Source: Verrucomicrobiales bacterium (lineage in GTDB: Bacteria; Verrucomicrobiota; Verrucomicrobiia; Verrucomicrobiales; DEV007). Taken from it: a stretch of 6,893 nt of DNA. The notes below the pieces were generated by a model. It saw only the letters and a program-made list of their open reading frames with translations, did not search any database and was not told the origin of the DNA. The translations under genes and the position numbers were made by a program. The stretch spans positions 1 to 6,893 of the forward strand of contig JALRFZ010000661.1 of assembly GCA_023253615.1 (NCBI GenBank), written 5' to 3'. This document shows, one piece after another, positions 1-6,419 of the stretch (position 1 is the stretch's first letter; each line of letters opens with the position of its first letter).

Positions 1-2
1 CG

Positions 3-191
3 TTCTACCGGGTCATGGCGCCGCTGGTTCAGTCGGAGAAGTTCGGTGCCGCGGACTATATCCGCCGGTGGGTGCCGGAGCTTGCGTCCCTGTCCGACGC
101 CGACATCCACGATCCTTGGGGCAAGGGTGCTGCCCCGCCGGGATCGACCTCCCGCGGGGCGAACTTCGCTTTCTTCTCCTTCTCCGAATTC
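3..191 (+). CDS. phrB: DNA photolyase, C-terminal fragment (partial at window start)
   Basis: Photolyases are FAD enzymes that use blue light to split UV-induced pyrimidine dimers. Only the end of the protein is present; the gene enters from the left in frame 3. The stretch LVQSEKFGAADYIRRWVPEL, followed by an IHDPW motif at about 105-119, matches the conserved C-terminal FAD-domain helices of class I photolyases (from memory, E. coli PhrB has GEKFDHEGEFIRQWLPEL and later VHEPW). The usual final segment, a YPxPIVDH-like motif and about 20 more residues, is not visible. The frame has no stop before the ATG at 192 and continues into the channel gene, so the end given is only the last base before that ATG. 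Frame 1 does have a TGA at 193-195, overlapping that ATG as ATGA, so one indel upstream would give an ordinary overlapping stop. The family call is fairly sure. The true 3' end, and whether the gene is intact, is uncertain. Confidence 0.68.
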
Positions 192-198
192 ATGAATT
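187..198. promoter_or_regulatory. 12-bp perfect palindrome centred on the channel gene start codon
   Basis: AATTCATGAATT is its own reverse complement and its centre falls inside the ATG at 192-194. It could be a repressor site or a small hairpin affecting translation of the channel gene, but a palindrome this long is expected once or twice by chance in a window of this size. No other copy was noticed. Function is inference only. Confidence 0.25.
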
Positions 199-1529
199 TT
201 GCCTGTCCCACCTGTCACATTACGCTCCAGGCCGAGCCCGAACTTGCTGGAAAAACCGTGAAATGTCCGGGGTGCTCCACCCGCATCCAGATCCCCGAAT
301 TCACCCAGGAACACGAGGGCGCCGGGGAGGAGATGGCCGATGAATTCTACCAGCAGCTCCCCGAGCTGAATCTCGCCACCGGCCACGCCGGTCCCCACCC
401 CTCCACGGTGAACATCTGGCTCGCCGGTGGTCTCGGCGTCGGCGCGACCTTCCTCTGGTATGTCGTGATGTTCCTGCTGCCGAAGAAGGAGGGCGACGCC
501 TCCGGTATCGCCGTCTACCTGCGCGAGCTCTTCTGCGAGCGCGGCACGACCCAGTACGTCACCACCCTGCTCGCCTTCTGGTGCATGGCCCTCCTCGTCC
601 TGAAATGGCTCAACATCCGCAAGCAGCGGCGCGCCATGATGATCCAGGCCCTGCCCGCCGATATCTCCGAGGAAATCAACCCCTCGAACCTGAAGGAATT
701 CCACGATCACATCATCAACTTCCCCAAGGCCCTGCGGAACACCTACATCGTCAACCGGATCCGCAAGGCGCTCGAGTTCTTCTACGTGCGCCAGAACAAC
801 CCCGAGGTCGCGCAGATGATCAGCTCGCAGTCGGAAGTCGATGCGGCCAAGGCCAACGGCAGCTACGGCATGGTGAAGGTCTTCCTCTGGGCCATCCCGA
901 TCATGGGCTTCATCGGCACCGTCGTCGGGATCGGCGACGCCATCGGCGGCTTCGGCGCCGTCTTCGGCGCCGGCGAAGGCGGGGACATGAGCCAGATCAA
1001 GGAGCCCCTCCTCGAAGTTCTCGGGAGCATGGGCGTGGCCTTCGACACCACCCTGCTCGCCCTCGTCCTCAGCATCATCCTCAGCTTCCCCGCGAGCTCG
1101 CTGCAGGGCTCCGAGGACGACCTCGTCACCGATGTCGATGAATATTGCATCGACCACCTCCTCAAGCGCCTCAACGACGGCGGCGCCTCCACCAACGTCG
1201 GTTCCGACCCCGCCCTCCTCAAGGCCATCGGCGACGCGATCGCCAACAACCAGAAGGAAGTGATGGGCCGCTTCGAGAACGTGCAGAAGCAGATGGCCGA
1301 GAACCTGGGCAACCAGTCGAAGCAGGCCGAGAAAGTCGCCGAGGCGATCGAGAAGCAGATGCAGTCCATCGACGACCGCACCGAGAAATACGAGAAGAAG
1401 CTCGATCGCTCCATCGACGCCCAGGTCGCCGCCCTCGCCGACGGCATCCGGAATCTCAACGAAGTCCTCCGCGACTTGAACGGAAAGCAGATCGTCGTGC
1501 AGAAAAAAGGCTGGTTCAGCCGCGGGTGA
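192..1529 (+). CDS. MotA/TolQ/ExbB-family proton channel subunit with N-terminal zinc ribbon and C-terminal coiled coil
   Basis: Predicted inner-membrane ion-channel subunit of 445 residues; family members form pentamers that use ion flow to move a partner dimer. Residues 5-28 form a zinc ribbon (CPTC, then CPGC, cysteines 5, 8, 25, 28). Membrane segments lie at about 74-96, 122-141, 225-250 and 276-302. The last two carry the channel signature: GFIGTVVGIGDAI (about 239-251) with conserved P236 and T243, and VAFDTTLLALVLSI (about 282-295). Residues 349-429 are highly charged and predicted coiled coil, ending in KKGWFSRG. The start at 192 was chosen because the zinc ribbon begins there and upstream codons belong to photolyase. 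The same frame is open from base 3, so a fused product cannot be excluded. No Shine-Dalgarno site is seen. The next gene begins 21 bases on, suggesting an operon. The family call is secure; the transported ion and cellular role are unknown. Confidence 0.85.
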   Translation: MNFACPTCHITLQAEPELAGKTVKCPGCSTRIQIPEFTQEHEGAGEEMADEFYQQLPELNLATGHAGPHPSTVNIWLAGGLGVGATFLWYVVMFLLPKKEGDASGIAVYLRELFCERGTTQYVTTLLAFWCMALLVLKWLNIRKQRRAMMIQALPADISEEINPSNLKEFHDHIINFPKALRNTYIVNRIRKALEFFYVRQNNPEVAQMISSQSEVDAAKANGSYGMVKVFLWAIPIMGFIGTVVGIGDAIGGFGAVFGAGEGGDMSQIKEPLLEVLGSMGVAFDTTLLALVLSIILSFPASSLQGSEDDLVTDVDEYCIDHLLKRLNDGGASTNVGSDPALLKAIGDAIANNQKEVMGRFENVQKQMAENLGNQSKQAEKVAEAIEKQMQSIDDRTEKYEKKLDRSIDAQVAALADGIRNLNEVLRDLNGKQIVVQKKGWFSRG

Positions 1530-1550
1530 CCGGTTTATCATCCCTGAGAG

Positions 1551-2384
1551 ATGGCAAAGCGCGCCAGAGACAACGGGGGATCCGTCAATCTTTTCCCCTT
1601 CCTCAGCATCCTGATCTGCATCATCGGGTGCCTCACCCTCATCATCGTGGTGATCAACCTCATCGCGATGAACAAGGGCGAGGGCAAGACCCCCGAGGAG
1701 GTCGAGCGCGCCCGCGAGTTCGTCGCCCTCAAGAAAGAGCGCGATGAGAACCAGCAGGATGCCGACAAGCTGCGCCAGCTCATCGAGAACCTCATCCAGC
1801 AGAACCGTGACGCGATCACCCTGAAGGACAAGCTCATCACCCTGAAGAAGACCCTCGAGAACCAGGAGGAAATCGACAAGAGCCGCGAGGAGCTCATCGC
1901 GAAATTCAACCTCCTCCAGACGACGAACAAGAAGCTCGTCGAGGACGAGAAATTCCTGCTGGAAGAGATCAAGAAGAAGGAGGAGGAACTCGCCAAACGC
2001 GCCGAGCCGCCGAAGGCCGCCGCCCTCCAGGTGCGCCCGAGCGGCAGCAGCGCCACGACCCGCCCCTACTTCGTCGAGGTCTCCGAGCGCGGCGTCTACC
2101 TCCACCGCAGCCTCACCCAGGAGCCGCCCGTGATCCCCATCGCCTCGCTCAACCAGAGCCCCGAGTTCATCGAGTTCCTCAAGATGATCGCCTCACAGCC
2201 CTACAACCGCGTCATCTTCCTCGTGCGCGGCACCCCCGGTGCGGTGAAAACCCTGAACGAGGCCAGCGCCGTCGTCGCCGGCTACAACCGCGCCAACGGC
2301 ACCGAGATCATTCCCGGCCGCCTCCCCCTCCCCGGAGAAGGCAAGGTCGATCTGCAGCTCTTCGCCCAGTTTCTCGAACCCTGA
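1551..2384 (+). CDS. ExbD/TolR-like single-pass membrane protein with coiled coil, lacking the usual ion-binding Asp
   Basis: Protein of 277 residues, probably the partner of the upstream channel. A short basic N-terminus (MAKRARDNGG) precedes one membrane helix at about 14-40. Its beginning, VNLFPFLSILICIIG, lines up with INVTPFIDVMLVLLI of E. coli ExbD (recalled), putting S19 at the position of the ion-binding Asp25. No acidic residue lies in the helix. Residues 46-152 are a long Lys/Glu-rich coiled coil, then a Pro/Ala/Ser linker (153-170). Residues 171-277 look like the ExbD periplasmic domain: RPYFVEVSERGVYLHR resembles KPVYLSVKADNSMFIG, and NRVIFLVRGTPGAVKTLNEA resembles the TTIFFRADKTVDYETLMK segment. 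Expected topology is N-terminus inside, domain in the periplasm. The next gene starts 18 bases later with nearly the same first residues, so the two are probably ancient duplicates. The ExbD link is a by-eye alignment; a search would likely first return a hypothetical protein. Confidence 0.72.
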   Translation: MAKRARDNGGSVNLFPFLSILICIIGCLTLIIVVINLIAMNKGEGKTPEEVERAREFVALKKERDENQQDADKLRQLIENLIQQNRDAITLKDKLITLKKTLENQEEIDKSREELIAKFNLLQTTNKKLVEDEKFLLEEIKKKEEELAKRAEPPKAAALQVRPSGSSATTRPYFVEVSERGVYLHRSLTQEPPVIPIASLNQSPEFIEFLKMIASQPYNRVIFLVRGTPGAVKTLNEASAVVAGYNRANGTEIIPGRLPLPGEGKVDLQLFAQFLEP

Positions 2385-2402
2385 CCGAACCACCCCGACG
2401 AG

Positions 2403-4076
2403 ATGGCCAAACGCCCCAGAGCCGAGGAAGAGCGGAGCATGGACTCGCTCATGGATGCCTTGACGAACGTCGTCGGCATTCTCCTCCTCATCCTCATCGT
2501 CCTCAGTCTCCAGATCACCACCGCGGTGAAGAAGATCGTCGACAACCTGCCGCCCGTCACCATCGAGGAGCTCGAGGCGATCAAGGTGAGCCGGGAAAAA
2601 TCCCTCAAGAATCTCGAGGAGCTGCGCCAGACCCACCAGAAGACGCAGGACAACCTCCCCACCCCCGACGAAGCCGCGCAGATCGCCGTGGAGCTCGAGG
2701 ATTTCGAGAAGAACAACCAGGAACTCGCCGACAAGACCGCCGACATCGCCGAGTGGCAGAAAAAGGTCGAGGACCAGGAGGCCGCGAAGGTCGAGAACGA
2801 TACCAAGGTGCAGACCGCCGACGCCCGCAACCGCGAACTCGCCGCCCTCCTTGCCACCACCCCCGAGCAACAGGCCCTGGCCGCGAAGGAGGTGCTGATG
2901 CCCAATCCCCGCGTCGCCGAGGCCGATTCGCGGGCGCTCTACCTCGTCTGCAAGGGCGGACGACTCTATTTCGTCGGCGATCCCTACGAGCACGCCTTCA
3001 AGATCCGTGACGTGATCGAACAGAATTTCACCGACCTCGCCTTCACCGGCAAGGCGATCGGCTCCTACACCTACGAGGTGAAGGATACCAAAAAGAACGA
3101 CGCCGGCGCCTTCCTCGCCAAGACCGAGAAATTCCGTCTCAACCGCCGCGACCGCGAGGGCCTCGCCTCATGGGAGAATCTCACGCCGGTGTGGAGCAAC
3201 CGCGAGGGCGTCGAGGCCAAACCCGCCAACGTCATCGACCGCATTTTCGGTGCCCAGGAAGAGGCCGAACTCGCCGTGTCCAAATTCCGCTACGACATCA
3301 AGAAGATCCAGGCCTTCTTCGGCGACGGGAAGTTCGGTCCGAAGGATTTCAAATACCACATCGCTCCCGGCAACGGCGACCGCATCAAGATGGCGCTCGA
3401 GATGAAGGCCGACGGCGGCTGGACGCCCGATCAGTTCCTCGCCGGCAATTCCGAGTTCGAGCAGTTCTGCAAGCAGGCCGCGACGAACCGACGCACCCTC
3501 TTTTTCTACTACGTGGCCCCGGACAGCTTCGAGACCTATCTCCAGGCCCGCTCGAAGTCCGAGCAATTCCGCGTGCCCGCGGGCTGGTCCGTCTGGGAAG
3601 GCGACAAGCTCGAGCCCCGGGCCGCCCCGGTGATGCCGACGGTCCGCTACAATCTCGACCGGCTTCCCGACGCCGAATACATGAAGATCGCGGACGCCGT
3701 CGGTCCCTTCCTCGTCGAGGAGCGCAACAAGGAGCACGCCGAGTTCACCGACCGCGTCAATCAATCCGTGCCCGCCGATCTCACCGACGCCGCCGCCCGG
3801 ACCGATTTCGTGAACAAGCTCACCACGGAGCGCCGCGAGTGGGGTGTCGCCCGTCTCCAGCCTTACACCATCGCCATTTTCCAGGCCGCGCTGGCCGCCC
3901 AGAAGGCCTCGGGCGAGACCGAGATCGTGCTCGAGGAACATCCCCCGGAGATTCCCGGCATCCGGATCTTCCAGGCGTCGGCACCTCCGTCAAAACCGAC
4001 TCCCCCGCCGGATCCGAACCGTCCGCCGCCGCGGCCCGCCCCTGCGGCCGGTGGCACGACCCTGATCCTTGACTGA
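2403..4076 (+). CDS. Large ExbD/TolR-like membrane protein with transmembrane Asp, coiled coil and proline-rich tail
   Basis: Protein of 557 residues, third gene of the cluster. It starts MAKRPRAEEE, like the MAKRARDNGG of the preceding protein. One membrane helix lies at about 17-38, with MDSLMDALTNVVGILLLI at its start; D18 sits where ExbD carries its ion-binding Asp, with D14 one turn before. Residues 54-152 are a charged coiled coil. An ExbD-like periplasmic fold seems split: RALYLVCKGGRLYFVGD at 177-193 resembles its first strands and NRRTLFFYYVAPDSFETYL at 362-380 its second half, with about 170 residues inserted between. Residues 403-526 match nothing I recognise. The tail is proline-rich (12 prolines in 528-547) and ends GGTTLILD. 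Such tails can reach across the periplasm or bind peptidoglycan or other proteins, but that is inference. No Shine-Dalgarno site precedes the start. It probably works with the channel at 192-1529. The membrane-anchor call is good; the exact function is unknown. Confidence 0.7.
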   Translation: MAKRPRAEEERSMDSLMDALTNVVGILLLILIVLSLQITTAVKKIVDNLPPVTIEELEAIKVSREKSLKNLEELRQTHQKTQDNLPTPDEAAQIAVELEDFEKNNQELADKTADIAEWQKKVEDQEAAKVENDTKVQTADARNRELAALLATTPEQQALAAKEVLMPNPRVAEADSRALYLVCKGGRLYFVGDPYEHAFKIRDVIEQNFTDLAFTGKAIGSYTYEVKDTKKNDAGAFLAKTEKFRLNRRDREGLASWENLTPVWSNREGVEAKPANVIDRIFGAQEEAELAVSKFRYDIKKIQAFFGDGKFGPKDFKYHIAPGNGDRIKMALEMKADGGWTPDQFLAGNSEFEQFCKQAATNRRTLFFYYVAPDSFETYLQARSKSEQFRVPAGWSVWEGDKLEPRAAPVMPTVRYNLDRLPDAEYMKIADAVGPFLVEERNKEHAEFTDRVNQSVPADLTDAAARTDFVNKLTTERREWGVARLQPYTIAIFQAALAAQKASGETEIVLEEHPPEIPGIRIFQASAPPSKPTPPPDPNRPPPRPAPAAGGTTLILD

Positions 4077-4082
4077 TCAGGG
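4060..4082 (+). terminator. Hairpin overlapping the stop codon of the third cluster gene
   Basis: CCCTGATC (4060-4067) and GATCAGGG (4075-4082) form a perfect 8-bp stem with a 7-base loop. The TGA stop at 4074-4076 lies at the loop and right arm. It sits at the end of the three-gene cluster, facing the convergent peroxidase gene, where a terminator is expected. No T-run follows, so intrinsic termination is doubtful; it may instead protect the mRNA 3' end. The rest of the 79-base convergent gap (4077-4155) shows no gene. Confidence 0.35.
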
Positions 4083-4155
4083 CGGGACGGGCCCCGCTCA
4101 TCGCCGCTTCGCGATGGCGTGAACGAATCCATCGGGAGGATCGCCGTCAAAGCGG

Positions 4156-4632
4156 TCAATCCAACGCACCGAGGAGGAGATCGACGTGCTCCGCCGGCTT
4201 CACCTTGGGGAAGACCGCTTTCACGATCCCCTTTTCATCGAGGACGAAGGTGGTGCGCTCCGTGCCCAGGTAGGTTTTTCCATACATCGACTTCTCCACC
4301 CAGACACCGTAGGCGGCGACCATCTCCTGCGCCTCGTCGCTGAGGAGGGGAAAAGGCAGGTCGTATTTCTGGATGAACTTCGCGTGTTTCTTCACCGGAT
4401 CGATGCTGATGCCGAAGACCTTTGCCTTTTTCGAGAGCTCGCCCCAGGCATCGCGGATGCCGCAGGCCTGCGTCGTGCAGCCCGGCGTGTCATCCTTCGG
4501 ATAAAAGTAGAGGACGACCTTCGAGCCTTTCAGATCGGCGAGGGTGACGCGGGCATTCTCGCCGTATCCGCCTCCGACCACTGGCAGGTCGAAATCGGGG
4601 GCCTTTTTTCCAAGAGCGGGTGTGGTGGACAT
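4156..4632 (-). CDS. bcp: Thioredoxin-dependent thiol peroxidase, Bcp/PrxQ type
   Basis: Cytoplasmic peroxiredoxin of 158 residues that reduces hydrogen peroxide and organic peroxides using thioredoxin. The active-site stretch YFYPKDDTPGCTTQACGIRD (about 42-61) is typical of the family. C52 is the peroxidatic cysteine, with T49 and P50 in the conserved pocket, and C57, five residues later, is the resolving cysteine of the atypical 2-Cys PrxQ type. R126 in GTERTTF is the conserved active-site arginine, and VWVEKSMYGKTYLG (about 110-123) is another family block. A glycine-rich insertion (GGGYGENA, about 20-27) follows the first strand. Length is normal. The ATG reads MSTTPALGKKAPDF; no Shine-Dalgarno sequence is seen before it. 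The gene is convergent with the membrane cluster and divergent from the J-protein gene, so it is probably monocistronic. No OxyR-like site was recognised. Confidence 0.96.
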   Translation of the reverse strand: MSTTPALGKKAPDFDLPVVGGGYGENARVTLADLKGSKVVLYFYPKDDTPGCTTQACGIRDAWGELSKKAKVFGISIDPVKKHAKFIQKYDLPFPLLSDEAQEMVAAYGVWVEKSMYGKTYLGTERTTFVLDEKGIVKAVFPKVKPAEHVDLLLGALD

Positions 4633-4634
4633 AT

Positions 4635-4693
4635 CACGGAATACGATTTTCGGCGACTTTGCGGACTAGGCAAATCCGTAGCTGCATTCCGTG
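4635..4693. promoter_or_regulatory. 8-bp inverted repeat pair in the bcp / J-protein divergent region
   Basis: CACGGAAT at 4635-4642 and ATTCCGTG at 4686-4693 are exact reverse complements 43 bases apart, both within the 98-base gap (4633-4730) between divergently transcribed genes. Each copy reads G(T/C)ATTCCGTG(A/G) toward its own gene, one ending 2 bases before the bcp ATG and the other 37 bases before the J-protein ATG. The gap must hold both promoters, but no convincing -35/-10 pair was found on either strand. The repeats could be operator half-sites or chance; an 8-bp match in this space has a chance of a few percent. Confidence 0.25.
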
Positions 4694-4730
4694 GAAATCC
4701 CGCTTTACTGGTGATCCCGATCCGCTCCCC

Positions 4731-6395
4731 ATGGTCCTTTCCCCCGACGACGCCAAAGACTTTTTCAGACTGCTTTCCAGCCTGATGGGATTTCTCCTCG
4801 CACCGCGGGGCAAACGAAAAGGCAACCGATCTGCCGCCGATTACAAAAAACTCTCCATCGAGGATCGCTTCGACCTCCACCGCCGCTTCGCTGAAAATGC
4901 ATCGCGGGAAGTCGAGGCTTATCTGTCGACGAATCCCGATCACCTCCCCGCCGCCGATCTCGCCGAGATCGCGGCATGGAAGGACGCTGTCAGCGGCAAA
5001 TTCATCTTCCTGCGCCAGCTCAAGAACCACCACGTGATGATCGAGCTGAGCGAGAAGCCTCGCGTCCTTCTCGTATCCGGCCTGAATCAACCCATCCAGG
5101 AAGTGCTCCGGCAACCCCTCCCCGCGATCGGCGAGACGACCCTGCTGCCCTTCCGGGGGAAGATCGTCTGCGACGGCGTGATTTCGAGTCCGCGGATCGC
5201 CATCGGCAACCAACTGCGCAAGAACTACAACGCGTTCTATCAAACCGCCAAAAAGAAGGGGGAATTGATCTCCGAACTCGGTGTCCCACCCGGTCCACGG
5301 AAGACCCCTGCCGCCAAAAAGGCGAGTGCGAAGAAGCCCGCGAATCCCCTCCAGCGGCTCATCGCGAGCGTGGCGAAGCGGCTCCGCGAATACCGGGAGG
5401 AGCGGGCCATCTTGAAGAAGTTCGAAGACGAAGTCGTACCCGCCTTCCAGACCTGGGTCGAGACGCGGTTCAAGAAGGAGCGCGCGGAAGCCTTCGCCCT
5501 GCAAAACGAGATCGACGATCTACAGGAGACCATTTTCCGCTTGAATGAAGGCACCGCCGGCGGGGTCGACGAAGTCCTCGCGGGAGTCAGGGAGGAGCGC
5601 GAAACGATGGAGACCGCCCGCGCCGAGGGAGCCCCGATGCCACCGCCGCCCGAGGAAATGATGGAGGCGATGTTCGACGAATTCCTCGAGCAGACCCGTG
5701 GCCTCAGCCCGTGGGATCTCGAAGCGGAGGAATACGACGAGGCCTACGCCGGCTTCCGGGAATCTTTCAAACACGCCGCCGACGGGAACAAGGCCGCCTT
5801 CGAGCGTTCGCTGATGGGACTGCTCACCGACCGCTCTCCCGACCACGTGAAGCGCGTCAACAGCGCCTATCGCCGCGTCGCGAAGATGCTGCACCCTGAC
5901 AAACACTCCGACCACGACGACGATACCAAGGAACTCTGGGAGCTCCTCCGCGAGGCCAAGGAGGTGAACGACCTCGAGACGATCGAGCGCATCGAGATCG
6001 AATGGCGCCTGCTGCGATCCGCCGCTTTCACCGACGACGAAACGCCCCGCCTGAAGCATCTGCAATACCAGCTCAAGGAGGACTTCCGCGATCTCCGATT
6101 CATGCGCGAGCGTCTCACCACCCATCCGATGTGGGGAGTCGCCTCGCCCAAGCCAACCAAGGCGGTCGAGAAAATCGTCAAAGCCGGAATCACCGATGAG
6201 ATCCGCGAGCTGCAGTTTCTGAAGAAGATGATGGAAGCCCGGCTCGCGGCCCTGCACCGGATGCCGCGACAAAACGCCATTCGCAAATCGGCCACAAAGA
6301 AAAAAGCCACCCCCAAAAAGGCGGCAGCCAAGAAGTCCGATCCGAAGAAGTCCGCCCCCGAACCCGGGGACGAGCAGCTCGATTTCGGTTTTTGA
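4731..6395 (+). CDS. J-domain (DnaJ-like) protein with lysine-rich tail
   Basis: Predicted soluble protein of 554 residues with no signal peptide. Residues 1-185 form a globular N-terminal domain with SGKFIFLRQLKNHHVMIEL (88-106), LLPFRGKIVCDGV (138-150) and an AFYQTAKKKGELI helix near 168-180. I have an impression of similar unnamed bacterial proteins but cannot name the family. A Lys/Ala/Pro linker (191-205) leads into charged helices (about 208-300), a short proline run (303-307) and acidic helices. Residues 370-428 are a divergent J domain: helix II SAYRRVAKML, the HPD motif at 388-390, then helix III with ELWELLREAKEVNDLETIE (401-419). HPD stimulates Hsp70 (DnaK) ATPase. DnaJ's zinc fingers and glycine-rich region are absent. 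The tail (518-543) repeats PKK/AKK units and the protein ends QLDFGF. An in-frame GTG at 4620 was rejected because it overlaps the bcp start. J-domain call solid; client unknown. Confidence 0.82.
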   Translation: MVLSPDDAKDFFRLLSSLMGFLLAPRGKRKGNRSAADYKKLSIEDRFDLHRRFAENASREVEAYLSTNPDHLPAADLAEIAAWKDAVSGKFIFLRQLKNHHVMIELSEKPRVLLVSGLNQPIQEVLRQPLPAIGETTLLPFRGKIVCDGVISSPRIAIGNQLRKNYNAFYQTAKKKGELISELGVPPGPRKTPAAKKASAKKPANPLQRLIASVAKRLREYREERAILKKFEDEVVPAFQTWVETRFKKERAEAFALQNEIDDLQETIFRLNEGTAGGVDEVLAGVREERETMETARAEGAPMPPPPEEMMEAMFDEFLEQTRGLSPWDLEAEEYDEAYAGFRESFKHAADGNKAAFERSLMGLLTDRSPDHVKRVNSAYRRVAKMLHPDKHSDHDDDTKELWELLREAKEVNDLETIERIEIEWRLLRSAAFTDDETPRLKHLQYQLKEDFRDLRFMRERLTTHPMWGVASPKPTKAVEKIVKAGITDEIRELQFLKKMMEARLAALHRMPRQNAIRKSATKKKATPKKAAAKKSDPKKSAPEPGDEQLDFGF

Positions 6396-6419
6396 TTCCG
6401 GTCTTGGGACGTGACTCGA

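Noticed and set aside
15..191. ATG at 15 as the start of the channel protein
   Set aside because: These codons encode conserved photolyase C-terminal residues. The zinc ribbon starts right after the ATG at 192.
863..1459. Long minus-strand open frames inside the membrane cluster (for example 863-1459, 2193-2993 and 3168-3941)
   Set aside because: They lie antisense to well-supported genes, have Ser/Arg- or Gly/Leu-biased composition typical of GC-rich shadow frames, and show no known motif.
192..4076. A Zorya anti-phage system
   Set aside because: The channel has a cytoplasmic tail like ZorA, but the partners lack an OmpA/peptidoglycan-binding signature and no ZorC, ZorD or ZorE gene is present.
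192..4076. An ordinary TonB-ExbB-ExbD or Tol-Pal operon
   Set aside because: No TonB, TolA, TolB or Pal is present, the small subunits are two to four times longer than ExbD, and one lacks the key Asp.
4099..4116. CATCGC/GCGATG hairpin as the bcp terminator
   Set aside because: The stem is only 6 bp and no T-run follows on the minus strand. Such stems are common by chance in GC-rich DNA.
4620..4730. GTG at 4620 as start of the J-protein
   Set aside because: It would overlap the divergent bcp start, and the extra 37 residues (Arg/Trp-rich) look like intergenic translation. ATG at 4731 opens a regular amphipathic helix.
4633..4730. A sigma-70 promoter for bcp (TTGCCT, 17 bases, AAAATC on the minus strand)
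   Set aside because: The -35 matches 4 of 6 positions but the -10 only 2 of 6, no better than chance.
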